The notes beneath the pieces are model-generated. The model worked only from the letters and a program-made list of their open reading frames with translations. It ran no database searches and was not told the DNA's origin. From Clostridia bacterium (lineage in GTDB: Bacteria; Bacillota; Clostridia; Oscillospirales; CAG-272), in contig JAFQUJ010000015.1 in NCBI GenBank assembly GCA_017408585.1, positions 47,655 through 111,654 on the forward strand: DNA of 64,000 nt. The letters run 5' to 3'. Numbering within the stretch: position 1 is the stretch's first letter; each line of letters starts with the position of its first letter. Of the stretch, positions 44,205 to 53,290 are shown piece by piece. Made by a program: the position numbers and the translations under genes.

Positions 44205-45572
44205 TTATCCGAGGAATGGAGCGATAACTCCATAAATGAATAGTGCGCCAAGAATTACAGGTAGGACAAAGCGCAGATAATTCTTCATCCAGCTCTGTAC
44301 CTTTAAGCCCTTACCCAGATTTGCCTCCTCCATGAAGTTCTCAAAGCCCCAGCCGAATTTATTTGTGCAGAAGATTACAAAAATAAGCGAGCCGGCGGGC
44401 AAGATTATATTGCTAACTAAGAAATCCTCAATGCTGAGAATATCCATTCCTGCGATTTTGAAGCTTGACCACACATTGAAGCCGAGCACGCATGGAAGTG
44501 ACAAAACGAACATTACAATTCCGTCAATTAAGCACGCCTTTTTCTTGCTCCAGCCAAACAAATCCTGTGTGCAGGAGAGAATGTTTTGGAACACCGCAAA
44601 CACGGTTGAAAGCGCGGCAAAGGACAGGAATATAAAGAACAAGCTACCCCAAATTCTGCCACCCGGCATATTGTTAAATACATGGGGGAGTGTTTCAAAA
44701 ATAAGGCTTGGGCCTGAGTCAACAGGAACATCATAGGAATAGCATGCAGGGAAAATTATAAGTCCCGAGGTGATTGCAACAAAGGTGTCGAGAATCGCGA
44801 TTGTTACGCTCTCGCCCATGAGTGCTCTATCTCTGCCGATAAAGCTACCAAATATTGCCATTGAGCCCATACCCAGACTAAGCGTAAAGAACGCTTGGTT
44901 CATCGCAGCGACAATTACATTAATAAGTCCTACATCCTTTATTTTGCTAACGCTTGGAAGCAAATAGAACGAAAGTCCTTCCTTTGCACCTGGCAAGAAA
45001 AAGCTACGAATAGCGAGCACCACCATTATTACAAGAAGCGCAATCATCAGTATCTTTGTGACCTTTTCAAGTCCCTTTTGCATATCAAAGGAGCATACAA
45101 GGAATCCAACGATAACGACGCCTGCAACGAATGCAATAAGCACCCATGGCTGTGAGAGCATTTCGGCAAATACACCCGAAACCTCTTCTCTTGTGGTGAG
45201 TCCCTCAAACTTTCCAAAGGCGGTATATCCAAAGTATTGGAGCATCCAGCCCGAAACAGAGGTATAGAACATCATAAGAAGGATATTGCCCGCAAGAGCG
45301 AAATATCCGTGAGCGTGCCATTTTTGACCCGGCTTTTGTAGCTGTTGATACAGCTTTACAGGGCTTTTTTGGGCTGCACGACCCATTGAAAATTCCATTG
45401 TCATAACGGGTATTCCCATTATTACAAGAAATAACAAATAAATTAGAACAAATAGTCCTCCACCGTTTTGACCGGCGATTGTTGGGAAGCGCCAAACATT
45501 TCCTATGCCAATAGCACAGCCTGCGCTTATAAGTATAAAGCCTAAACGGCTACCTAGCTTTTCTCTTTCCAT
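44205..45572 (-). CDS. Sodium-dependent transporter, NSS (SNF) family
   Basis: 455-aa polytopic Na+:amino-acid or amine symporter of the neurotransmitter:sodium symporter family. AIGIGNVWRFP (residues about 20-31) in the first helix and the long alternation of hydrophobic segments (about 11-12) are characteristic. Substrate not deducible. Follows GNAT by 17 nt. Confidence 0.93.
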   Translation of the reverse strand: MEREKLGSRLGFILISAGCAIGIGNVWRFPTIAGQNGGGLFVLIYLLFLVIMGIPVMTMEFSMGRAAQKSPVKLYQQLQKPGQKWHAHGYFALAGNILLMMFYTSVSGWMLQYFGYTAFGKFEGLTTREEVSGVFAEMLSQPWVLIAFVAGVVIVGFLVCSFDMQKGLEKVTKILMIALLVIMVVLAIRSFFLPGAKEGLSFYLLPSVSKIKDVGLINVIVAAMNQAFFTLSLGMGSMAIFGSFIGRDRALMGESVTIAILDTFVAITSGLIIFPACYSYDVPVDSGPSLIFETLPHVFNNMPGGRIWGSLFFIFLSFAALSTVFAVFQNILSCTQDLFGWSKKKACLIDGIVMFVLSLPCVLGFNVWSSFKIAGMDILSIEDFLVSNIILPAGSLIFVIFCTNKFGWGFENFMEEANLGKGLKVQSWMKNYLRFVLPVILGALFIYGVIAPFLG

Positions 45573-45589
45573 TTTCCTTTATGCTTCCC

Positions 45590-46189
45590 TTATTCAAGGG
45601 AGCAACCTACTCTTTTTATCATTTTACAATATGGCAGGCCATTAAAGCCTGTAAATTTAACTAGCTCCTCAAAGCCGTGCGCCTCATAAACCGAGCGCGC
45701 GGTTGTGTTGTCCTGAGAGCATTCAAGATAAACATCGCGACACGGGTCAAGCTCTGACAAAACGCCATCAATGAGCGCCCCACCAACGCCTCTGCCACGA
45801 TAGTCCTCGTCAACGCATAGGCATGCGATAAAATAGCCATCAGGCTCGTATTCAAGTGGCAAAAAGTATTCCTTTAAAACCGTTTCAAAATCAGTGCCGA
45901 TTAAAGAATCTGCCTTTTCAAACGCCTCAAAATATGCTGATATGTTGATTTTTATCGGGCTTTCAAGAATTACCATTACACCAATAATTCTTTCGTCCAA
46001 AAGAGCAACATATATGTTATTTTTATTAAAGATGGTGTCAAGCTCCATCATTTGTGGCAAAATTTCCTTTGCCGATGCCTTACTTTCCTTAAAGAAACGA
46101 GGGAAAACGCAATTGTCCGTTTCGTATATTAGCTGTGCGACTGTATTAAGATTGTCGCCATCGGCGAGCTTTCTTATTATCGTATCCAT
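45590..46189 (-). CDS. GNAT-family N-acetyltransferase
   Basis: 199 aa. The acetyl-CoA-binding motif VDEDYRGRGVGGALIDGVL (about 127-145) and the following YLECSQDNTTARSVYEAHGFE are typical. Acceptor unknown. First gene of a probable operon with the NSS transporter and the protease lipoprotein. Confidence 0.9.
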   Translation of the reverse strand: MDTIIRKLADGDNLNTVAQLIYETDNCVFPRFFKESKASAKEILPQMMELDTIFNKNNIYVALLDERIIGVMVILESPIKINISAYFEAFEKADSLIGTDFETVLKEYFLPLEYEPDGYFIACLCVDEDYRGRGVGGALIDGVLSELDPCRDVYLECSQDNTTARSVYEAHGFEELVKFTGFNGLPYCKMIKRVGCSLE

Positions 46190-46256
46190 AAATTTTCCTT
46201 TTCCTTTTTAAAAATAATTCTTTTTGATTTATTATTTTTCAGGTGTAGTTATGGTT

Positions 46257-46285
46257 ATTATATCATATATTATAAGCTTTGTCAA
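46257..46285 (-). promoter_or_regulatory. Promoter of the GNAT operon
   Basis: TTGACA (46285-46280), 17-bp spacer, TATAAT (46262-46257), minus strand. Confidence 0.8.
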
Positions 46286-46470
46286 GTATTATATAGCCTT
46301 AGGCGTTTTTATATATAATGCATGCTCATATGTAAATGTGATTATATATAAATAAGTTGCTATTTTTGAAGGATTTTGGGCGATTTTTTTGTTTTTTCTC
46401 ATTATTTTTACACAAGAGCTTAAAATTATGTTAAAATTGTATTGATATTCTAGATATTACAGGTGATATT

Positions 46471-47565
46471 ATGTTTAAAAAATATGTTTCTAACACCTCC
46501 TTGGCGCTTGGCAAGAGCTATCTTATAGAAAAAACTAACGGCCCTCTAAGACAGAGGGTTTACATAAAGCCCACCCTTTATGGCAAATTCGAGTGGAAAT
46601 TTTATTTTCTCAACTCTGTAAATTCCACCTATGGCTTGGGCGAGGTTGCCCACGCAAATGTATCGGGCGGAAGCTGGACAATTAATTGGGCGCGCGTGGG
46701 CGTAAGCTATTCGCTTGATATAAACGATGATGTGACAAATATTATTGACATAACCTTTGATGGCAAGCCATCAAGAGCTGTTTTGCCCGACGAGGAGCTT
46801 TGGAGCGACGCTATCGAGCTTGAAATAAACGATGGTTATCTTGTGTGGGAATGGGAGATAGAGGGCGAAAATATCCCATCAATGCCGGAGGACATTTTTT
46901 CCTCATATACATGGAATGGCGAAAAATGGGCGCACGAATGGAATCGCACTCAGCCTTGTATGGTTGCCATAAGACGCGATTATAAAAAGCGCATCGGCTT
47001 TCTCGGTGACTCCATTACCGCCGGCTGTGGAACTAAAAAGGACGCCTACGAGATGTGGGTGGCAAGAATTGCCGACGCAATAAAGGACTCCTATTCTGTT
47101 TGGAACTTAGGGCTTGGCTTTGGCAGAGGCAGTGATTGCGCAACGAACGGAAGCTGGCTATACAAGGCGAAAAAATGCGACACGGTATTTATAACCTATG
47201 GCGTAAACGATATAAAATCAGGTCAGTACGCGAAGGGCAGAGGCTCAAGCGCCGGCGAGATTGTTTTATGGGCGCAAAGTATGCTTGAAAATCTTCAAAA
47301 GGCAAGTGTTGAGGTAATTCTTTGCACCATACCGCCTTTTAGCTATGACGAGCGTCAAATATGGGAATGGCGCTGTGCAAATCTTGGCTTAAGGCTACTT
47401 GCAAGGCAAAGGGGCGTTCGACTTTTCGATATCGCCTCAGCTCTTGAAAGCGAGCCATACAAGGGCGATTTTCCACATGGTGACCACCCGAACGGCGAGG
47501 GCTGTCGCATGGTATTTGAAAAATTCAAGGAAGAATTTTTTGTAAACGGAGAGTGGAAAATTTAA
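46471..47565 (+). CDS. SGNH/GDSL hydrolase with N-terminal beta domain
   Basis: 364 aa without signal peptide. Residues about 1-160 form a beta domain, then an SGNH esterase domain with GFLGDSIT (nucleophile Ser), a block-III-like YGVNDIK and GDHPNGEG with the Asp/His pair. This matches carbohydrate esterases such as CE2/CE3-like acetyl xylan or sialate esterases; acyl-sugar deacetylation is likely. Upstream promoter is poor (TTTACA and TAAAAT with 19 bp between, 46407-46437). Confidence 0.82.
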   Translation: MFKKYVSNTSLALGKSYLIEKTNGPLRQRVYIKPTLYGKFEWKFYFLNSVNSTYGLGEVAHANVSGGSWTINWARVGVSYSLDINDDVTNIIDITFDGKPSRAVLPDEELWSDAIELEINDGYLVWEWEIEGENIPSMPEDIFSSYTWNGEKWAHEWNRTQPCMVAIRRDYKKRIGFLGDSITAGCGTKKDAYEMWVARIADAIKDSYSVWNLGLGFGRGSDCATNGSWLYKAKKCDTVFITYGVNDIKSGQYAKGRGSSAGEIVLWAQSMLENLQKASVEVILCTIPPFSYDERQIWEWRCANLGLRLLARQRGVRLFDIASALESEPYKGDFPHGDHPNGEGCRMVFEKFKEEFFVNGEWKI

Positions 47566-47608
47566 AATCTTGTGCTAAATAAGCATAACGATTTTTTTGG
47601 TAAAAATA

Positions 47609-47637
47609 TTGATTATGAAAAAAGTATGTGCTAAAAT
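47609..47637 (+). promoter_or_regulatory. Promoter of ddh
   Basis: TTGATT (47609-47614), 17-bp spacer, TAAAAT (47632-47637). Confidence 0.7.
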
Positions 47638-47667
47638 GGTTTTATCTTAATTTTAAAAGAGGTTTTT

Positions 47668-48645
47668 ATGATTAGAATTGGTATTTTTGGATATGGAAAT
47701 TTAGGTCGTGGCATTGAGAGTGCGATTGCGCAAAATGACGATATGGAGCTTGTTGCGGTATTTACTCGTCGTGAGCCATCAAATGTTAAAATCAAGACTC
47801 AGGGTGCTATTGTTGCCTCGTCCGACGATGTTCTTTCCTTTATTGACAAAATTGATGTTATGGTAATTTGTGGTGGCAGTGCGACTGATTTGCCAAAGCA
47901 AACACCGTATCTTGCAAGATATTTTAATGTAATTGATAGCTTTGACACTCACGCAAAAATCCCTGAGCACTTTGATAATGTTGATGCGAGTGCGCTTGAG
48001 GGTGGACATATAGCTATGATTTCTGTTGGCTGGGACCCCGGTATGTTCTCGCTTAACAGAATGTATGCCGGTGCGATTTTGCCCGAGGGACAAGACTACA
48101 CATTTTGGGGCAAGGGCGTTTCACAGGGTCACTCCGATGCCATAAGACGCATTGACGGAGTGCTTGATGCAAGACAATACACCATTCCCGTTGAGAGCGC
48201 GCTTGAGGGGGCACGCTCAGGCAACAATCCCACTCTTACAACTCGTCAAAAGCACACAAGAGAGTGCTTTGTTGTAGCAGAGGATGGAGCTGATCTTGAA
48301 AGAATCGAAAACGAGATCAAGACCATGCCAAACTACTTTGCAGATTATGACACAACGGTTCATTTTATCACACAGGACGAGCTAAATGAGAAGCATTCGG
48401 GTATTCCTCACGGTGGCTTTGTCATTCGTAGCGGTGTTACAGGTAATGGTAACAAGCATGTAATTGAGTACAGCTTGAAGCTCGACTCAAATCCTGAATT
48501 TACCGCATCCGTTATTGTCGCTTATGCCAGAGCTGTCTATCGTATGGCAAGCGAGGGCATGGTTGGCTGTAAAACCGTGTTTGATGTTGCTCCTGCTTAT
48601 CTTAGTCCAAAAACAGGCGCTGAGCTAAGAAAAAATCTGCTTTAA
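47668..48645 (+). CDS. ddh: meso-Diaminopimelate D-dehydrogenase
   Basis: Converts tetrahydrodipicolinate to meso-diaminopimelate in one NADPH-dependent step (dehydrogenase variant of lysine/peptidoglycan precursor synthesis). 325 aa, full length, with GIFGYGNLGRGIE nucleotide fold, SVGWDPGMFSLNR and WGKGVSQGHSDAIRR substrate-binding motifs. Implies DAP-type peptidoglycan. A weak stem CGACA/TGTCG plus T run follows at 48646-48668. Confidence 0.95.
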   Translation: MIRIGIFGYGNLGRGIESAIAQNDDMELVAVFTRREPSNVKIKTQGAIVASSDDVLSFIDKIDVMVICGGSATDLPKQTPYLARYFNVIDSFDTHAKIPEHFDNVDASALEGGHIAMISVGWDPGMFSLNRMYAGAILPEGQDYTFWGKGVSQGHSDAIRRIDGVLDARQYTIPVESALEGARSGNNPTLTTRQKHTRECFVVAEDGADLERIENEIKTMPNYFADYDTTVHFITQDELNEKHSGIPHGGFVIRSGVTGNGNKHVIEYSLKLDSNPEFTASVIVAYARAVYRMASEGMVGCKTVFDVAPAYLSPKTGAELRKNLL

Positions 48646-48699
48646 TCGACACATTGTCGGCTTTTTTCTCAAATTTTTACAAAAAGAGGTACTTTTATT

Positions 48700-48990
48700 A
48701 TGGTTAAGCATATGATAATATGGAAGCTAAAGGAATGCGCGACAAGCGACTGCAAGGCTCAAATCAAGCGTGAGCTTGAGGGCTTGGTTGGCAAAATTGA
48801 TGGTCTTATCGAAATGCACATTCACACAGATGCGCTCGAATGCTCAAGCGGAGATTTGGCTATGGAGTCACTTTTCGAGAGTGTAGATGCTCTTGAATTT
48901 TATCAAAAGCACCCCTTGCATATCGAGATTGCGAACGGTCTTGTAAGACCGAATGCCGAAATTCGTCTTTCCTTTGACTTCGAGGTTTAA
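48700..48990 (+). CDS. Dabb (stress-responsive alpha/beta-barrel) family protein
   Basis: 96 aa. VKHMIIWKLKE at the start and the DALEFYQKHPLHIEI segment are typical of Dabb domains, small ferredoxin-like dimers of uncertain function. RBS AAAGAGG before ATG 48700. Confidence 0.88.
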   Translation: MVKHMIIWKLKECATSDCKAQIKRELEGLVGKIDGLIEMHIHTDALECSSGDLAMESLFESVDALEFYQKHPLHIEIANGLVRPNAEIRLSFDFEV

Positions 48991-49009
48991 CCGAGCGAGT
49001 CACAATAAC

Positions 49010-49037
49010 AAAAAGCCTCGCTTGGTGCGAGGTTTTT
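49010..49037 (+). terminator. Terminator-like hairpin that contains the RBS of the next gene
   Basis: Arms AAAAGCCTCGC and GCGAGGTTTT, loop TTGGT, T run ending directly at the ATG at 49038. The 3' arm includes GAGG (49029-49032), the only RBS candidate for the ZIP gene. Confidence 0.75.
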
Positions 49038-49817
49038 ATGTTTTTTCAAGCTCTTAACGGAATTCTTATCCCTTTTTTGGGCACGACGCTTGGCGCAGGG
49101 TGCGTCTTTTTTATGAGACGCTCGCCCAGTGATGCTATTCAAAGATGTCTTAATGGATTTGCCGGTGGCGTTATGGTGGCGGCATCGGTTTGGAGTCTTT
49201 TAATCCCTGCCATGAACGAGTGCGAGGACTATGGTTCATTTGCCTTTGTGCCTGCGGTTATCGGCTTTTTTGTGGGGATATTCTTTTTACTTTTTCTTGA
49301 CAAGGCAATTCCACACACTCACATAAACGAGCAAAGCGAAGGCCCTCGCTCTCACCTTGGCAAAAGGGCGATGCTATTTCTTGCGATAACCCTTCACAAC
49401 ATTCCCGAGGGGGTTGCAGTTGGCGTTGTTTTTGCCTCATTTATGGCGGGGAGTGTCGATATTTCACTATCAGAGGCATTTGCTCTTTCTATTGGAATTG
49501 GAATTCAAAACTTCCCCGAGGGTGCTATCGTTTCTATGCCACTAGCAAGCGAGGGCTCACGGGCGCGTGGCTTCGGTTATGGGGTTATATCGGGAATAGT
49601 CGAGCCGATTTTTGCGCTCATCACTATTTTATGCTGTGAGCTTTTACTGCCAATCTTTCCTTATCTTTTATCGTTTGCGGCAGGAGCGATGATTTTTGTT
49701 GTGGTAGAGGAGCTAGTGCCGGAGATGAGCGACGGCGACCATCGTGCAGACCTTGGAACTATAATGTTCGCTCTTGGCTTTTGCATTATGATGTCGCTTG
49801 ATGTTGCGCTCTCTTAA
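49038..49817 (+). CDS. ZIP-family divalent metal transporter
   Basis: 259-aa membrane protein for uptake of Zn or related metals. Histidine/Pro/Glu metal motifs HNIPEGVAVG (about 120) and NFPEGAIV (about 157) sit in the two central helices; about eight membrane segments. The start is immediately after a terminator-like hairpin whose 3' arm supplies the RBS, so translation may be controlled by that fold. Confidence 0.92.
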   Translation: MFFQALNGILIPFLGTTLGAGCVFFMRRSPSDAIQRCLNGFAGGVMVAASVWSLLIPAMNECEDYGSFAFVPAVIGFFVGIFFLLFLDKAIPHTHINEQSEGPRSHLGKRAMLFLAITLHNIPEGVAVGVVFASFMAGSVDISLSEAFALSIGIGIQNFPEGAIVSMPLASEGSRARGFGYGVISGIVEPIFALITILCCELLLPIFPYLLSFAAGAMIFVVVEELVPEMSDGDHRADLGTIMFALGFCIMMSLDVALS

Positions 49818-49822
49818 AGCCC

Positions 49823-49880
49823 AAAAAGGACGAAATTGGTGTGTTGTTCTTAACGAACACACGCTAATCTCGTCCTTTTA
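49823..49880. terminator. Terminator between ZIP gene and alpha/beta hydrolase
   Basis: Outer stem AAAAGGACGA / TCGTCCTTTT with an inner GTGTGTT / AACACAC stem, T-rich on both strands; genes are convergent. Confidence 0.75.
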
Positions 49881-49881
49881 T

Positions 49882-50619
49882 TTATTTTATAAAGCTATTA
49901 ATTTGTTCTACTGTGATTTTTAGCTGAGCCTCCGGCGTTATTGTAGCCTCGCCATCTCCGCTTTGCGCACCATATGAACCGAATTGTGCGTGGTTACCAC
50001 CTTCAATTATATATTCTATTGTATCCACAGGAAGATTTGAGCCACATTCCTTGTATTTTTCTCTGTTCATAACCATATCCTGCGAGCCATAAATTGAAAT
50101 TACATCAAGGGGTGTGTTCGAAATATCAGCAGTTGAGTATGCTCCGAGAAGGACTAAGCCCTCAAAATCTTCTGCGTTTTTTGAGATATAGCTTGACGCC
50201 ATAGAGCCACCAAGAGAGTGGCCTCCCATATACCATTTTTCAATATCGGGATATGCCTCACTTATGCCATCGGCTCTATTCATATTAAGCACCGCAAGAT
50301 TTGCCGGCATTTTTACCAGCACGCACAAAATCCCCTTATCTGCCAGCTCTCTCATAAGAGGCGCATATGCGCTAAACTCTACCTTTCCGCCGGGGTAAAA
50401 AATCAATCCTGCCCTCGCGCCATCTTGTGGAACAAACACCATTTCATCATCACTTACCAAAACGCTTACATTTTCGTCTGTGAGAATTGCCTCACTTATA
50501 ATATCGGTTGCCCTATAATAATCATTTATATATATTACGCAAAATATCACAAGCACCAAAATTACACCTATAATAGATATTAAGGCTATACGCCCACCCT
50601 TGCTTGTCTGCCTTTTCAT
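49882..50619 (-). CDS. Membrane-anchored alpha/beta hydrolase
   Basis: 245 aa. Start at 50619 preferred (GAGAGGA RBS) over upstream codons. One N-terminal membrane segment (about 10-33) anchors an outward-facing alpha/beta hydrolase with nucleophile GGHSLGG, Asp in GSQDMV and His in GGNHAQFG: a complete triad. Matches the PF12695-type family; substrate unknown. Confidence 0.85.
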   Translation of the reverse strand: MKRQTSKGGRIALISIIGVILVLVIFCVIYINDYYRATDIISEAILTDENVSVLVSDDEMVFVPQDGARAGLIFYPGGKVEFSAYAPLMRELADKGILCVLVKMPANLAVLNMNRADGISEAYPDIEKWYMGGHSLGGSMASSYISKNAEDFEGLVLLGAYSTADISNTPLDVISIYGSQDMVMNREKYKECGSNLPVDTIEYIIEGGNHAQFGSYGAQSGDGEATITPEAQLKITVEQINSFIK

Positions 50620-50651
50620 TTTAGTCCTCTCATTCCTTATGTATTGATAAT

Positions 50652-50680
50652 ATTTTAGCATATGACATTGGCAAAATCAA
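50652..50680 (-). promoter_or_regulatory. Promoter of the alpha/beta hydrolase gene
   Basis: TTGATT (50680-50675), 17-bp spacer, TAAAAT (50657-50652), minus strand. Confidence 0.65.
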
Positions 50681-50699
50681 TAATATATTATACATAATA

Positions 50700-50728
50700 T
50701 TGACATACCTAAAAAAATGTGTTAAAAT
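50700..50728 (+). promoter_or_regulatory. Promoter of the DUF3267 gene
   Basis: TTGACA (50700-50705), 17-bp spacer, TAAAAT (50723-50728). Confidence 0.75.
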
Positions 50729-50765
50729 ATTAAAAGTAAATTCAATCATTTTAAGGAGTTTTTCT

Positions 50766-51470
50766 ATGAAAAAGGCTATTTTGAGCTTGCCCGAGGGACA
50801 TAAAAAGGCTTTTTCAATGGATTTGGAAAAGAACAAAAGGCTTGCCCTTCTGGTAAACGGAATTTCACTCGCCATTTTTCTTGTAATGGCACTCGTAATG
50901 CACCTTTTTGTGCCTATTTTTCAGTTAGTTATGCCTCAGGAGGGTGAGCCGTTTTGGGCTGCGCTCCCAAGAGTTGGTGTTTTATTTGTGGCGCTTTTGG
51001 CGTACATTTTCCTACATGAGCTAACTCACGGTATTGCAATGAAGATTTTTGGTGCAAGCAAAATCAACTATGGCTTTACAGGCATTTATGCTTATGCAGG
51101 CAGTAACGCATACTTTGACAAGGTATCATACATTATAATCTCACTTGCTCCTATCGTTGTTTGGGGCGTAGTTCTCACCATTATCAATTTGCTCGTTCCA
51201 TATAACTGGATTTGGACAGTTTACTTTATTCAAATTATGAATGTTGCGGGCGCTGCAGGCGACTTTTATGTCGCAATTAGACTTGCGCGCGCTCCTAGCG
51301 ATGTTCTGGTTTATGACGAGGGCGTTGGAATGGTTGTTTATTCCGCTGTGCTCGCACCCGAGGACGAGGATGCTCCTGCCGAGAGCGCCAAGGAAGCACC
51401 CATTCAAGCGGTAGCCGAGGAAGCACCGACAGAAGCACCAAGCGATAACGCACCCGAGGAAAACGAATAA
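50766..51470 (+). CDS. DUF3267 putative membrane zinc protease
   Basis: 234 aa. Start at 50766 after AAGGAG. Four to five membrane segments; HELTHG (about residue 87) is an HExxH zinc-binding motif in the second helix, and NVAGAAGDFYV resembles the distal Asp motif of site-2-type proteases. DUF3267 members are called putative zincins, but activity is unproven. A Pro/Glu/Ala-rich acidic tail (about 200-234) is unusual. Confidence 0.85.
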   Translation: MKKAILSLPEGHKKAFSMDLEKNKRLALLVNGISLAIFLVMALVMHLFVPIFQLVMPQEGEPFWAALPRVGVLFVALLAYIFLHELTHGIAMKIFGASKINYGFTGIYAYAGSNAYFDKVSYIIISLAPIVVWGVVLTIINLLVPYNWIWTVYFIQIMNVAGAAGDFYVAIRLARAPSDVLVYDEGVGMVVYSAVLAPEDEDAPAESAKEAPIQAVAEEAPTEAPSDNAPEENE

Positions 51471-51476
51471 AAATTC

Positions 51477-51508
51477 AAAATCCACTAGCAAAAGCTAGTG
51501 GATTTTTG
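51477..51508. terminator. Bidirectional terminator
   Basis: AATCCACTAGC-AAAA-GCTAGTGGATT; the same hairpin recurs at 61422-61455. Confidence 0.9.
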
Positions 51509-51513
51509 TTATT

Positions 51514-52302
51514 CTAGTTTATTTTAACTTTATTGATACGCCTTTTAACGAAAGTGTTAATTAAATAAAAGGCGTTAAAATACAATGCTAAAAACAGAAT
51601 ATATATTACAAGATATAAGCCATACGAAACGCCCAAAACATCTTGAACATCATTTCCTTGTCGGAACATTAGCGGGTCAATTTCGATTTTCAAAGCAAAC
51701 GCCTCAAAAAACGCATAAGCATACATAATGGCAAGGCATAAAAGCTCCCAAAGGGCGCTACTTTTAAGCGTTTTTTCCTTACCTATATAAGAAAAATCCG
51801 CAAATCCAAGTGTAATAATTGACACAGCTCCAATAAACAAAAGCACATGTGTAAATATCGAATAAATGTTTTCAAATAAAATCGCACGGCCATCAAAGCC
51901 AACATTTGGATGCACCAAAAATACAAGCGCGCAAAGCAAGGATATCATTGACACGAAATTATAGAAAAATCTTTTATTCACCAGTGTACTTGCCATAAAG
52001 CACCAGCAGGCAATAGCGCACCAAGGACGAGGAAGCAACAAGTATAGCCAAGAATTCAAGCCATCAACTCCTCGGCTGATATTTATGATTCTTCTCGCAA
52101 GCTCAAAAAACAAAATCAAGCCTGCTATTATGAAAAGTACCGTTCTTTTCGTTTTCTCGTTCTTTTTTCTCAAAAAGGAAATTCCAACACATATGCCTAT
52201 GCACAAAATTATCGTTAAAATATGTAAAATGCCATATCTTGAATTTATCTCCAAGCTCGAATTGCTTGGATATTCGCTATATATCCAATCATAAAAGCTC
52301 AT
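51514..52302 (-). CDS. YwaF/TMEM164-like integral membrane protein
   Basis: 262 aa, about seven hydrophobic segments. LPRPWCAIACW (about residue 88) and a later HPNVGFDGRAILFEN resemble the YwaF/TIGR02206 group. No function assigned in bacteria. A possible promoter lies about 40 bp upstream. Confidence 0.65.
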   Translation of the reverse strand: MSFYDWIYSEYPSNSSLEINSRYGILHILTIILCIGICVGISFLRKKNEKTKRTVLFIIAGLILFFELARRIINISRGVDGLNSWLYLLLPRPWCAIACWCFMASTLVNKRFFYNFVSMISLLCALVFLVHPNVGFDGRAILFENIYSIFTHVLLFIGAVSIITLGFADFSYIGKEKTLKSSALWELLCLAIMYAYAFFEAFALKIEIDPLMFRQGNDVQDVLGVSYGLYLVIYILFLALYFNAFYLINTFVKRRINKVKIN

Positions 52303-52434
52303 AATTCAAACACCTCTTTTAAAATGTCTTATAACTATAAAGACAAATTTTTCAAAAGGAGGTTACAAATCACGAGTTAAAAAGTGGCGCAAGGCTGTTT
52401 CCGGTTAGAAAATTAACATTGTGCAAGAGAATTT

Positions 52435-53280
52435 TTACTCCCAAAATCCAAGATTTTCCTTTGGTGTTGAAAAAATTGTTATAGGCTTACCCTCAAAAAG
52501 CTCCTGCGCGTTTCTTACAAAATCACTTTCACTTAAATCTCTTGGACGAATAATTGTTTTTGGACAATTATAGTCAATTTCATAAAGCCACGCGCCCTCA
52601 TAGCCTATATCCAACAGAGCCTTAATTATTGCTTTCCAGTCATTTACGCCCTCACCCGGTAGCCAATGGCGCTCGTTTACTCTATCATAATCGGACACAT
52701 GAAGGGTGATTATTTTGTCCGCTAGGGCATAAATAAATTCGACATTGTCGTCCTTTAAAAGATGGTTTGTATCAAAGCACACTCTTAGTGCCTCGTGTGC
52801 TGAGCATAGCTCCTTAATGTCATTGATATCTCTGCCAAGGCAGGAGCGAGGAAGATCCTCGACGCAAATCACAGCACCTCTCTCCCTTGCGTATTCAGCT
52901 AGGGTGAAAAGGCTCTTTTTCGCACACTCCATGCGCTCTTTTCGCTCGCACTCATCAATTGGCTCTCCACTTGCATGAATGATAAATTTATCAATTCCAA
53001 TAGCGGTTGCCTTATCAATTAGAGTGCAAAGGTATTCTATTGTTTTTTGAGCCAAGCTCTCTTTGGAAATATCCAAGGCATCAAACGGCCAAAATGGAAG
53101 GTGGAAGGAATACAGCTCAACACCATATTTTTCGCTCCATTCCTTTATTTTTGCATAATCATATTCGTTAGTTTCGTCAAGTGAGCGTGAAAGCTCAATG
53201 CATTCAATTCCGGCATCACGATACGCCTTAAAAAGCTCCTCGCTTACAAGTGTAGCTGTTGAAAGTCCTATTTTATACAT
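52435..53280 (-). CDS. Sugar phosphate isomerase/epimerase (TIM-barrel)
   Basis: 281 aa of the xylose-isomerase-like/AP-endonuclease-2 superfamily. CVEDLPRSCLG, VCFDTNHLLK and ITLHVSDYD carry the metal-binding Glu, Asp/His and His. Probable sugar isomerase; substrate unknown. Last gene of a four-gene operon with a nucleoside hydrolase. Confidence 0.85.
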   Translation of the reverse strand: MYKIGLSTATLVSEELFKAYRDAGIECIELSRSLDETNEYDYAKIKEWSEKYGVELYSFHLPFWPFDALDISKESLAQKTIEYLCTLIDKATAIGIDKFIIHASGEPIDECERKERMECAKKSLFTLAEYARERGAVICVEDLPRSCLGRDINDIKELCSAHEALRVCFDTNHLLKDDNVEFIYALADKIITLHVSDYDRVNERHWLPGEGVNDWKAIIKALLDIGYEGAWLYEIDYNCPKTIIRPRDLSESDFVRNAQELFEGKPITIFSTPKENLGFWE

Positions 53281-53290
53281 AAGTTACCTC

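Noticed and set aside
46407-46437. TTTACA/TAAAAT promoter for the SGNH gene with 19-bp spacer
   Set aside because: Weak boxes and no homopolymer, so not counted with the phase-variable promoters; mentioned only in the gene entry.
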